This document shows, piece by piece, positions 34,726-42,589 of a stretch of 64,000 bases of DNA (position 1 is the first letter of the stretch; every line of letters starts with the position of its first letter). Source of the DNA: Catenulispora pinisilvae (GTDB lineage Bacteria > Actinomycetota > Actinomycetes > Streptomycetales > Catenulisporaceae); the NCBI RefSeq assembly GCF_015356865.1, contig NZ_JAAFZA010000027.1, forward strand, positions 1 to 64,000, read 5' to 3'. The notes beneath the pieces are model-generated. The model did no database searches. It saw only the letters and a list, made by a program, of their open reading frames with translations, and was not told the origin of the DNA. A program made the translations under genes and the position numbers.

Positions 34726-36219
34726 CTAGCTGTCGACTGTCTCGGCGTGTGCGAACGCCGCATCGAGCTCCTTTACAGCGGCGTTGGCGCTGAAGTCTGC
34801 CAGACGCGAGCGGGTCTGTTCGATCGCGGCCATGGCGCGGGCGCTCGTGAGTCGTCCGATCAGCGGTAGGCACCCGGCCATGACCGCACACGCGTGCTCG
34901 ACGTCGGTGTTGCCCGGTTGGAGATAGGACATCGCGAGCGTCGTATTGGCCAGGACATCACGCCGCGGCATCGCGTCGGCCGCTGCCTCGTCTAGATGGG
35001 CTGCGTCGGCGTGCCGCTGTACGTAGCTGGTCCGGCCGAGCGCGTGCGAGGCGTACATGGCCTCGACCGTGAGTTGGCGTACGGAGAAGAAGGTGACCCA
35101 TCGCGGCTCCTCGGCGTCGCCGCGTTGATCAAGCAGGACTTCGGCCTGGACGAGATGTCGATCGCTCGTCGTGGGGTCGTTGGCAGCAGCGGAGGCGCGG
35201 GCGGCGACGGCGTGGCAGCGGGCGAGCGTCAAGGGCGAGCAATCCTTGTTGGCTGCTTCGACCGCGGCTTGTGCACTGGCGACAGCCGAGTCGGGATGGT
35301 CGATGTGAAGGGCCTGCATCGACAGGTCGGTCAGGATGTGCGCGGCCAGGGCGTAGTTCCCCGCAGCCCTCGCCAACCGCAAGCTGTGGGCGAAGTAGTG
35401 CCGGGCGATGCCCTGATGGCCCGCGTCGAACGCCATGAAGCCGGCGACGTCGGCGAGACGCGCGATCTCGGTGAACAGGAGCCGGCCGACATGATCGCTG
35501 TACTTGCCGGCTGCGGCCAGCGGGATGGCGACGTTGGCGAGATAGTGCGCCAAAGTACTGCGGGCATGACCGCCGCCAAGGCGGTGGTCAGCGTCAGCGA
35601 ACGCTTCGGACATGATGGACAGCGTCTGCACGTCCGCGGAACCGACACGCTGCCCCGTTCGATCGCTCCATACGGCTTTGTCCGCCTGAGAGCTGTCCGC
35701 CCAAGCCAGCAACACCTCGACGACGGACTCGGGCCCCGCATCGGCCGCGATGTCCGCCACGCGGACGTTCACATCGGCTCCGGTCAGCGTGCCGAGTCCG
35801 GCAAGAGCCTCGTCTACGGATGGCATCCACGAGATGCCGTGCTGGAACAGTTCCTCGTCTTGGGCGGGTAGAGCGGGGAGCAGTGAGTCGGGGATGCCGA
35901 GTTTCTGGGTGAACTCGAGAATCTGACGCCGATCGGCAATGCTGCGTCGTCCGTTCATCAGGCGGCTGATCACCGACTGGTCGACGTTGAACGCGGCTGC
36001 GAGAGTCGCCTGCCGGGCCCCGGTATGCATGCGGTATAGGCGCAGCACCGCACCCAGATCCCACTTCGCCATAGCCTGGGCGACTTGAGCGCTAGCCCAC
36101 AGCTCCGGCGAGGCCGCCAGTCGCGTGTCACGGCTACAGGCGCCGCAGCGCGTTCCCCGGTTGTACTGGCTCAGGGAGGCGCGACATCCGGTGCAGCGTC
36201 TCATCTCACCATCGGCCAT
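34726..36219 (-). CDS. XRE-type regulator with N-terminal zinc ribbon and TPR-like tail
   Basis: Protein of 497 aa. Four Cys (9, 12, 25, 28) in CTGC and CGAC pairs suggest a zinc ribbon. A helix-turn-helix follows (about 55-110, with QATLAAAFNVDQSVISRL). The remaining ~350 residues are Ala-rich helical repeats like the TPR region of actinobacterial XRE regulators that respond to ligands or partner proteins. It heads a two-gene unit with the kinase-fold gene downstream. Confidence 0.75.
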   Translation of the reverse strand: MADGEMRRCTGCRASLSQYNRGTRCGACSRDTRLAASPELWASAQVAQAMAKWDLGAVLRLYRMHTGARQATLAAAFNVDQSVISRLMNGRRSIADRRQILEFTQKLGIPDSLLPALPAQDEELFQHGISWMPSVDEALAGLGTLTGADVNVRVADIAADAGPESVVEVLLAWADSSQADKAVWSDRTGQRVGSADVQTLSIMSEAFADADHRLGGGHARSTLAHYLANVAIPLAAAGKYSDHVGRLLFTEIARLADVAGFMAFDAGHQGIARHYFAHSLRLARAAGNYALAAHILTDLSMQALHIDHPDSAVASAQAAVEAANKDCSPLTLARCHAVAARASAAANDPTTSDRHLVQAEVLLDQRGDAEEPRWVTFFSVRQLTVEAMYASHALGRTSYVQRHADAAHLDEAAADAMPRRDVLANTTLAMSYLQPGNTDVEHACAVMAGCLPLIGRLTSARAMAAIEQTRSRLADFSANAAVKELDAAFAHAETVDS

Positions 36220-36391
36220 GACTACTCCCTGTAGTCCATCCAGATGCCGTCAGTGTCCTTGCCTGGACCACCCTGTCATAAACCCACATATCCGGGTGCT
36301 GAAAACCGAGCGATGCTGACCGTGGTGAGATCAACAGCCTGCGATATCCGACGAGATCGGAGAGTCAGGTCAGACAGAGGAACGGTGCAAA

Positions 36392-36700
36392 GTGAACGAG
36401 CAGCATTCAGGTGTCACGCCGGTCTTCCGGGGCACGGAGCACGAAGTCGGGCGCCGTCTGCGAGAGCTGCACCTCACAGGAGCGGAATCGTATGCGGTCG
36501 ATCGTGCTCTGCAACAGGTTCGAGAGGGCAAACGCCACATTGTCTGTGAAGGCGAAGAGTTTGAGGTCCTAGACCAGGAGTGGTCGATCGTCCAGGACGT
36601 CTACGGCTGTCCGGACGGGCGGGACTGCCGGAACATCTCCAGGCGTCAGCGTCGGCGCTTCGAAGCCACTATTCGGGCTCGCGTTCAATCAGAGGAATGA
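36392..36700 (+). CDS. hypothetical protein, 102 aa
   Basis: Starts at GTG 36392 after the purine stretch AGAGGAACGGTGCAAAGTG. The protein is acidic in the middle and basic at the C-terminus, with a Cys pair (CPDGRDC). It lies just upstream of the anti-sigma-type ATPase on the same strand (3-bp gap), a layout seen for small genes next to such ATPases in streptomycetes. No family recognised. Confidence 0.55.
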   Translation: MNEQHSGVTPVFRGTEHEVGRRLRELHLTGAESYAVDRALQQVREGKRHIVCEGEEFEVLDQEWSIVQDVYGCPDGRDCRNISRRQRRRFEATIRARVQSEE

Positions 36701-36703
36701 GCC

Positions 36704-37156
36704 GTGCCCTACTACTCCGTCACGTTCCCGGGCAGCAGGGAATCTGTACACGAAGCGCGCGCGTGGACCCAGCACATGCTCGGAGAAGCGCAAGGTGCAG
36801 ATGATGTGGTGCTCGTAGCGTCAGAGCTCGCCACAAATGCTATCCGCCACACTGCAAGTGGTCTGCCCGGCGGTACTTTCACCTTGCACCTGGCGGCCTT
36901 CACCAATCGGTGGCGCGTACGTGTCGATGATGCCGGCGGGCCGAGTGAGCCACGAGTCCAAACAGTCGATGACGACGAGGACGAGGCCGGTCGCGGGCTA
37001 GTAATGGTCGCGAGTCTGTCGTCGGCCTGGGGCGTCCTCGGCGACAGCCATGCCCGCGGCGTGTGGGCAGAGATCCCGGTGCCTCCTGGGAACGTCACGG
37101 ATGACTGTGGCATCGGCGCTCGGGCAGTCGTGCTTGCTGAGACGGGGCGGAAATGA
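36704..37156 (+). CDS. RsbW/SpoIIAB-like ATP-binding protein
   Basis: GHKL ATPase domain protein of 150 aa. The N box is VASELATNAIRHTAS, the G1 box DDAGGPSEPR and the G2 box GRGLVMVASLSSAWG. Stand-alone proteins of this type act as anti-sigma factors or kinases of anti-anti-sigma proteins. It starts at GTG 36704 and overlaps the following HTH gene by ATGA, so it likely works with that regulator. Confidence 0.8.
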   Translation: MPYYSVTFPGSRESVHEARAWTQHMLGEAQGADDVVLVASELATNAIRHTASGLPGGTFTLHLAAFTNRWRVRVDDAGGPSEPRVQTVDDDEDEAGRGLVMVASLSSAWGVLGDSHARGVWAEIPVPPGNVTDDCGIGARAVVLAETGRK

Positions 37157-37800
37157 ACCCTCCGACAACGAGCGGACTACCGGCCCCAGGCCTTGGGGCC
37201 TTCGCTGGATGCGGTGCTTCCCATCGAGTAGGAGCCGCCAGCTCCGTCATTTACGTGAGCCGACTGCCGGTGCCTCCAGACACACCGGAGCCCTCGGCGA
37301 CCTTGCATGTTGACGATGAGGCGGAACTGGCGCTCTGGCAGATTATCGCTGGTCTGAGGACTGTGCGGCAGGGAGTCGGCCTCACCCAGAACGCCCTGTC
37401 GTCCCATCTGCCGGTTCGGGGTCGAGCGATCTCCGAGTGGGAGACCGGGCAGATGGAGCCCACACTCCAGCATTTGATGCAGTGGTGCCGCGCGCTGGAT
37501 CAGCGCCTGGTGATCTCGAGCCCAGACGGCGAGTTGTGGCAAGGACCATCGCGTCCGAGAGCTGGCGAGAGTTGGGAGTTCTTTGAGCGGCGGCGGCTGG
37601 CTTGGCCATTGCGAAACCGCCGCAGGGCGTCAGGTCTCAGCCAGGCAGGGCTCGGCCAACTCGTCAGCGTGAGTCGAGACTCGATCCAGCGCTGGGAGCT
37701 TCTCCGTGTACCTCCGCGGCCGATCGCGCTTGTTGTTTGGGCACAGAAGCTCGGGTGCTCGGTCGTCCTGCGGCCGGTCTGCGAACCTGGACTGGTCTGA
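37153..37800 (+). CDS. XRE-family regulator with two helix-turn-helix domains
   Basis: Protein of 215 aa. A first HTH (about 65-125) reads LTQNALSSHLPVRGRAISEWETG, shown here in part as RGRAISEWETG; a second (about 150-200) includes SGLSQAGLGQLV and SRDSIQRWE. Coupled to the upstream ATPase gene by ATGA. The N-terminal ~50 residues are Pro/Gly/Ser-rich. Probably a regulator whose activity is set by the ATPase. Confidence 0.7.
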   Translation: MNPPTTSGLPAPGLGAFAGCGASHRVGAASSVIYVSRLPVPPDTPEPSATLHVDDEAELALWQIIAGLRTVRQGVGLTQNALSSHLPVRGRAISEWETGQMEPTLQHLMQWCRALDQRLVISSPDGELWQGPSRPRAGESWEFFERRRLAWPLRNRRRASGLSQAGLGQLVSVSRDSIQRWELLRVPPRPIALVVWAQKLGCSVVLRPVCEPGLV

Positions 37801-37835
37801 GCAAGCGGTACACGGTTTGCCAGTCGGGGACGGAC

Positions 37836-38435
37836 TCAGACGGCTGCGATGTGCTGCCTGGCGAGCATGAGTGCGCCGACGGTTTCCATGCCGTCGATGT
37901 CCGTTCCAATCCGCTTGAACGCATCCGTCACGGACATTGTCACGACACTCATGTCGAAATAGCGCTCGATCTCGTTGTCCAGAACGGGTTCGTGGTGCTT
38001 GGTCACCCGGGCGGAGTAGAAGTAGGTGTACTTGTTCGTCTCTGACGGCAGGGAGTAGAAGCGGCCAAGCGGCGCCAGTTGCTCCCCGGCGGCCAGGCGG
38101 TATCCCGTCTCCTCTTCCAGCTCGCGAAGCGCCGCATCTGCCGGGTCCTCACCGGCAGACACGGCGCCGGCGGGTAGCTCCAGGCAGTGCGTCTTGAGGT
38201 TGTGCCGGTACTGGCGGACGAACACCAGCTGGTTGTCGTCGGTAATCGGGACCACCATCACGCTGGCGGGCGTGTCCATGAAGTACCAGTCGATGACCTT
38301 GCCGTCGGGCATGCGGAGGTCTTCGCGTACGACCCGCTTGGGCTTGGCGAGCAGGATCTCGGTGCTCAAGAGCTCGGCGTCCGCCATGCTGCCGTGCTGG
38401 GCAGTGCCGGTTGCGGTGTCGTCGTTCGCTGTCAC
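37836..38435 (-). CDS. Nudix hydrolase
   Basis: Protein of 199 aa. The Nudix box is complete: GAVSAGEDPADAALRELEEE then TGY, giving the Gx5Ex7REUxEExGU pattern. Upstream, YRHNLKTHCLELPAG matches the ADP-sugar pyrophosphatase type (NudF-like). Start chosen at GTG 38435, which overlaps the TGA of the upstream gene by GTGA. The longer frame would need a start inside that gene. Substrate probably an ADP-sugar or other nucleoside diphosphate derivative. Confidence 0.85.
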   Translation of the reverse strand: MTANDDTATGTAQHGSMADAELLSTEILLAKPKRVVREDLRMPDGKVIDWYFMDTPASVMVVPITDDNQLVFVRQYRHNLKTHCLELPAGAVSAGEDPADAALRELEEETGYRLAAGEQLAPLGRFYSLPSETNKYTYFYSARVTKHHEPVLDNEIERYFDMSVVTMSVTDAFKRIGTDIDGMETVGALMLARQHIAAV

Positions 38436-39244
38436 TGTGTCCAATCCCTTGCTCGGTTCCAAGCGCTGTCGAAATGCCGGATGTAGCGGTCAAACATGCC
38501 CCCGTCGCCGGCGCGGCGCAGTTCCAACGTCGGCGAGCTGCGGCCGGCGAGGTACCGGACGTAGGGCGTGACGATCAGGTGATCGTCGGCCCGGACGATG
38601 CTCGTGGTCGGGGGAGCGGCGTAGATGCGTAGCTGCATCGCGGTACCGCAGTCCTGCTGCATGGCGTGGAAGCGCGCGAGCGACGCGGTGATGCGGGTTG
38701 CCAGCGCGCCTTCTGGGTTTCCCTCGTCTCGGTCGATGCCAACGATGCCAGAAAGGGCGGGGTCCAGAAGTAGAACCTTGATCTCGCAGCCGCTGCCAGC
38801 CGCATCTTTAAGGATGACGGGGACTTCGTTGTCGAAGGCGTAGCGGTATTCGGCCATCCCGTAGAGCCACAGCGTGTGACGTGCGACCTGGATGGTGCCG
38901 TTCCACTGGTCGCGCGTGATCAATTCGCGAGCGGCATAGGTGGTCACCATGTCGCCGTCGTCAGGGTCAGATCCGCTGGCGCCCTCGGCGTCATTGTTAG
39001 AGGTAGATGTATGTGGGGCTCGCTGCCTGCGGGCCGCGGTCCGGAGTACTTCGACGTCGATCTGGAGTACCTGCGCCAGCGCTGGCAGCCAGTAGCGTGG
39101 GGTGACTTCGTTTTCCTGCCAGCGCCACACGTCGTGCCGTGTCAGAGTGTCGCGATTCATGATCGCCATCATCTGATCGGCGACTTCCTCAAGCGTCAGG
39201 TTCAGCACGTCGCGCTGCTGCTGTATCAGCACACCGACACTCAT
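38432..39244 (-). CDS. HTH regulator with C-terminal DUF5919-like domain
   Basis: Protein of 270 aa. An XRE-like HTH occupies about 1-70 (LEEVADQMM, TLTRHDVWRWQ, TPRYWLPALAQVL). After a Ser/Asp-rich linker comes a domain of about 150 residues (LWLYGMAEYRYAFDNEVP, IKVLLLDPALSG) found in actinobacterial regulators next to Nudix genes. Coupled to the Nudix gene by GTGA. A perfect palindrome lies just upstream of the start (39252-39271) and may be its own operator. Confidence 0.7.
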   Translation of the reverse strand: MSVGVLIQQQRDVLNLTLEEVADQMMAIMNRDTLTRHDVWRWQENEVTPRYWLPALAQVLQIDVEVLRTAARRQRAPHTSTSNNDAEGASGSDPDDGDMVTTYAARELITRDQWNGTIQVARHTLWLYGMAEYRYAFDNEVPVILKDAAGSGCEIKVLLLDPALSGIVGIDRDEGNPEGALATRITASLARFHAMQQDCGTAMQLRIYAAPPTTSIVRADDHLIVTPYVRYLAGRSSPTLELRRAGDGGMFDRYIRHFDSAWNRARDWTQ

Positions 39245-39251
39245 GAGCTCA

Positions 39252-39271
39252 GCGTAGCGCGACCGCTACGC
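39252..39271. promoter_or_regulatory. palindrome GCGTAGCG-CGAC-CGCTACGC, candidate operator
   Basis: Perfect 8-bp inverted repeat with a 4-bp spacer, 8 bp upstream of the HTH gene start and in the divergent region facing the radical SAM operon. Position and symmetry suit a repressor site that could control both directions; this is inference. Confidence 0.45.
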
Positions 39272-39513
39272 ACGAGTCCGCCTTTATCGAGGTCATCGGG
39301 CAAGCGCAGGGCGAATGGCTACGGCCATGGCTACACGTTGACCACCGCTATGGCCTCTTCGGTCCATACAGCGTTGAGGCACGCTCCGTATCGCGGGCCG
39401 GGCCGCTTCGGCGAGATGACGCGGTCGGAGCGAGGCGAGGCCAGCCAGTGCGCTCGCAGGCACTGGTGAGCCCGGCCCGCACTCCGCAGAACGATCACGT
39501 ACAGGAAAGGCGG

Positions 39514-39690
39514 ATGGTGAACGCCGACCAGCGCCGCCACGATCCCGAGCCTGACCAGGAAGAAGATCACGCTCGCCAGGACCGCCGAGAGGTCTACGAG
39601 GTTGGGCGAAACATCGAATGGCTGTGCGACCCGCAACTTGCGAGGGAGCTCATCGAGAACGTCTTAAAGGAGGGGCAGTGCACCAGCTGA
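39514..39690 (+). CDS. small acidic hypothetical protein leading the radical SAM operon
   Basis: Predicted protein of 58 aa from ATG 39514, with AGGAAAGG 3 bp upstream. The N-terminal half is highly charged (Asp/Glu/Arg/His), and the second half looks helical (VYEVGRNIEWL, LARELIENVL). It overlaps the start of the radical SAM gene by 13 bp, which suggests coupled translation. It could be a small accessory or recognition protein for the peptide modification system. No family recognised; too short to be a full RRE domain. Confidence 0.5.
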   Translation: MVNADQRRHDPEPDQEEDHARQDRREVYEVGRNIEWLCDPQLARELIENVLKEGQCTS

Positions 39691-40793
39691 TCGCAGCGCC
39701 GTTTCTCGGCGGGCACTTCATCGTCAAACCCGGCGGCAAGCCCGGGCTTCGGCTGCCGTCTGCGTTGTTCAACGAACTGGCGAGAGCCGACCGGTGCCCG
39801 CCGGAACTAGTCGACCCGATCAAGACAGCGTTCGGTATCGACATTGACCAGCCGCAACTTCGCGACGCGATCCTGGTCCGCGAGCCCTCACCCGTGCCCA
39901 ACGGAGGCTTTGGGCGGGCCTCATGGGAGATCAACCTGGGCTGCAACTGGGACTGCGAACACTGCTACCTCGCGCTGAAGAAGTTCGAAGGCCTGCTGTG
40001 GGAGGACAAGGTCACACTGCTCAAGACGATGCGTGACGCCGGTGTCCTGTTCCTCCAGATCACCGGTGGCGAGCCCACCATCGACCGGGATTTCATCCGG
40101 GCATACGCTCTCGCCGCTGAGCTCGGGATGATGCTGCACATCTCGACCAACGCCTCCCAACTGCACCAGCCGCGCATCCTCGAACTCTTCGACCGGTACC
40201 CGCCTTGGCGGATCACCGCGTCCATCTACGGTGCGTCCGAGGCCGCCTACGACGCCCTGGTTCGGCGTCGCGGTGGGTGGCGGCTGTTCATGAGGGGGAT
40301 GGCCGCGGCGCTCGAGTCTGGCTTGCCTCTGCGGCTGAACATCGTCCTCACCCGGTCCAACGCCCACGAGCGTGACGCGATGATCGGACTGGCCGAGACG
40401 TGGGGTATCGAGCACAACGTGTACGGCAATCTGTCGCCAACGATCTATGGCGGCGCCGAGGTGCTCGATGCGCAAGACGTCGCCACGCTCACACCGCGCT
40501 CGCCTTTCACCGGCTGCAATGCCGGCCACACCTTTTTCCACGTCGATCCGCACGGTCGTGCGACCGTCTGCAAGGTCGAGCGCGACGTGAAGATCGACCT
40601 CCCCACCGAAGGGCTGCCAGGACTGGCCAGGCTCGGAGCCATCGCAGACCGGGCGCAGGTGCGGACCGGCGGCTGTTCGGGCTGCGCGATCTCCGGGAGC
40701 TGCACCGTGTGTCGGCCCCTGGCCAAGCTCTACCAGCAAGCCAAAGCTCCGCTATCCAGCTATTGCCAACACGGAAGGAAGGAATCGGTATGA
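39678..40793 (+). CDS. radical SAM enzyme (SPASM-like), peptide-modifying candidate
   Basis: Protein of 371 aa. The 4Fe-4S/SAM motif CNWDCEHC has Cys at 89, 93 and 96, followed by LQITGGEPT. The C-terminal region is Cys-rich (GCNAGH, VCKVER, GCSGCAISGSCTVC) as in SPASM or twitch domains that bind extra clusters. About 75 N-terminal residues before the motif could bind a leader peptide. Start at GTG 39678, placed by the strong RBS AAAGGAGGGG. A longer frame upstream lacks support. The stop overlaps a 56-codon peptide gene by ATGA, so enzyme and peptide are translated together, as in RiPP operons. Confidence 0.85.
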   Translation: MHQLIAAPFLGGHFIVKPGGKPGLRLPSALFNELARADRCPPELVDPIKTAFGIDIDQPQLRDAILVREPSPVPNGGFGRASWEINLGCNWDCEHCYLALKKFEGLLWEDKVTLLKTMRDAGVLFLQITGGEPTIDRDFIRAYALAAELGMMLHISTNASQLHQPRILELFDRYPPWRITASIYGASEAAYDALVRRRGGWRLFMRGMAAALESGLPLRLNIVLTRSNAHERDAMIGLAETWGIEHNVYGNLSPTIYGGAEVLDAQDVATLTPRSPFTGCNAGHTFFHVDPHGRATVCKVERDVKIDLPTEGLPGLARLGAIADRAQVRTGGCSGCAISGSCTVCRPLAKLYQQAKAPLSSYCQHGRKESV

Positions 40794-40960
40794 CCACAGT
40801 CATGGTGGCTCTAAGCACCCGCCGAGTCAGGGACGAGGAGGCTGAGCAGTTGCCTCGCATCTTCGACGATGTCGACGCCGTCGAGATCATCGGTGACATG
40901 GGCGACTTCGGCGAGCACATGATGTGCTCCTGCTCCGACAGCGACGACCAGCCCTACTAG
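40790..40960 (+). CDS. 56-aa Cys-containing peptide, candidate RiPP precursor
   Basis: Starts at ATG 40790, overlapping the radical SAM stop (ATGA), behind GGAAGGAAGGAAT. The first ~38 residues look like a leader with acidic repeats (DDVDAVEIIGD). The end, GEHMMCSCSDSDDQPY, has two Cys (46 and 48), Ser and acidic residues that could be modified. Length, place directly after a radical SAM gene, and two kinase-fold genes downstream all fit a ribosomally made, modified peptide. No known precursor family recognised. A stable hairpin follows the gene. Confidence 0.65.
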   Translation: MTTVMVALSTRRVRDEEAEQLPRIFDDVDAVEIIGDMGDFGEHMMCSCSDSDDQPY

Positions 40961-40970
40961 AGTCCGAGCA

Positions 40971-40994
40971 GCGGGGCCGGTAGCGAGGCCCCGC
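40971..40994 (+). terminator. GC hairpin between peptide and kinase genes (attenuator-like)
   Basis: Stem GCGGGGCC / GGCCCCGC with an 8-nt loop, 10 bp after the peptide stop and without a T tract. In RiPP operons such hairpins reduce transcription into downstream genes or protect the precursor mRNA, giving more precursor than enzyme. Confidence 0.5.
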
Positions 40995-41027
40995 TCCTCC
41001 CTCCCCCGCACCAAGGAGCTCCGTTCT

Positions 41028-41843
41028 GTGGCGATGACTCACACCGACTGGTCGGACTTACCCCAGACTCTCCGGGATGCCGTCGAGTGCAAGTCTGGTC
41101 GTGTGGTCTCCGCACGTACCGTGGCTGCTGGGCTCAACTCCCAGATCGCCGCAGTTCTCGAGACGGCCGAGGGTCGGGTCTTCCTCAAGGGGGTCCCGTT
41201 GGAGGCGAGGACGGCCCTCGCGTCCCAGCGGCGTGAGGCCGCGATCAACCAGTGCGTGCTCGCCGTGTCGCCGCAGCTGTTGTGGTCTGCGGAAACCGAG
41301 GGCTGGAATCTGCTGGCCTTCGAATACATCAGCGGGGGTCACGCTGACTACGCACCCGGTTCGCCGCACCTCGATGACGTGGTGAAGGTCGCGAACCGCC
41401 TGCACCGCGTAACTGCTCCCGACTTGCCTGAGCTTCGGGCCGCTGATCAGCGATGGAGCGCGTGGGCCGGGGTTGATGACGCCGGCCTGCTGTCCGGAGA
41501 CTCGCTTCTGCACACGGACTTCGCCGGCCACAACATCCTCATCGGTGAGGAGGGTGGCGCATGGATGATCGACTGGGCATGGGCGACGCGAGGCGCGAGC
41601 TTCATTGACCCGGCGTGCCTGCTCATCCGACTCATCGATGCCGGCCATTCGGCGAAGAACGCGGAACTCTGGGCGCAGCAGTGTGACGGATGGGCTGGTG
41701 CGGACGATCGGGCCGTCGATGTCTTCGCCGCGGCCGCCGCGCGCATGTGGGACGACATCGCGAAGGCGGAGCCATTGCAGTGGAAGGTGTCCATGGCCCG
41801 GTCCGCACAGAAGTGGGCGTCATACCGTAAGGGTGCATCGTGA
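41028..41843 (+). CDS. APH-family kinase in the radical SAM/peptide operon
   Basis: Protein of 271 aa with a small APH-type fold. N-lobe features: LNSQIAAVLETAEGRVFLKGVP. Catalytic loop HTDFAGHNILI (Asp and Asn as in HxDxxxxN), then metal-binding MIDWAWATRGA and DPACLLIRLI. Start GTG 41028 has AAGGAG with 9-bp spacing; ATG 41034 is the alternative. Coupled to the next gene by GTGA. It may phosphorylate the peptide, a cofactor, or confer immunity; the target is unknown. Confidence 0.75.
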   Translation: MAMTHTDWSDLPQTLRDAVECKSGRVVSARTVAAGLNSQIAAVLETAEGRVFLKGVPLEARTALASQRREAAINQCVLAVSPQLLWSAETEGWNLLAFEYISGGHADYAPGSPHLDDVVKVANRLHRVTAPDLPELRAADQRWSAWAGVDDAGLLSGDSLLHTDFAGHNILIGEEGGAWMIDWAWATRGASFIDPACLLIRLIDAGHSAKNAELWAQQCDGWAGADDRAVDVFAAAAARMWDDIAKAEPLQWKVSMARSAQKWASYRKGAS

Positions 41844-42553
41844 CGGAGCCCGCCGCGCAGAGGTACGACCTTCGACACCACGATGTCCGAGACGTGATGG
41901 ACCGAGTCGAGCAGATGCTTGATGTTCGGCTGGATCCTGACTCTGTGGTGCGAAAGCGTCGAACGATCGGGGCAGTGACTAGCGCAGGCTCGTGGGTCCG
42001 GATTGAGCTGCGGGGCAGCGAGCGAATGGCCGGCCCGGTCGCTGGCCAGGGCTGGGGGTTCGAAGCGGCCGAGGCACTTACCGGTGTGGCGCGGCCACAG
42101 TGGTTCCGCGGCGCGTCCTGGCGTGGCGAGCCTCTGCGTCCGGCTACGGTATGGCGCGTCGATGAGGTCGAACTGATCCGCGGCGCTGAGCCCATACGTA
42201 CGAAGGCGGAGTGGCTAGAGGAAGCCGATGCCCTGCCGCAGCGGTGGTGGGACGATCTGGGCACGTCGTTGGAAGCTCTCGCGGCGACCGACACGAGCAG
42301 GCTGGCCACCCCCGACTGCCAGCCGGTCACTACCGCGCGCGTCGAGGCCGAGATCCGCAGAGTGTTCCCTGGCCTTGAGGACTTGCATCCGGAGCGCTGG
42401 CAGTGGATGACTGCGCATGCGGACCTCGGGTGGGCCAACGTTACGGGACCGCGGCTGTGGATCACTGATTGGGAGGACTGGGGAAGAGCTATCACTACGG
42501 GGCCGGAGGCTGTGAGGCACATGAGGCCCGGAGTCACCCTACAGCCCGCATAG
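41840..42553 (+). pseudogene. kinase-fold protein, 5' part; interrupted by a Tn554-like element
   Basis: Starts at GTG 41840, coupled to the preceding kinase gene. About 216 native codons match the intact homologue at 46934 throughout, including AHADLGWANVT and DWEDWG (an APH-like HxDxxxxN and DW pair). After Trp-Gly-Arg-Ala (ending 42490) the similarity stops and the frame runs on through ~20 foreign codons to TAG at 42551. The missing C-terminal ~73 codons lie at 48666-48890 in the right order and orientation. Original length about 290 aa. The terminal residues of this truncated form belong to the inserted element. Confidence 0.85.
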
Positions 42554-42589
42554 TAAGTATCTGATAGCTCACAGGCTCGTTAGCGGCCT

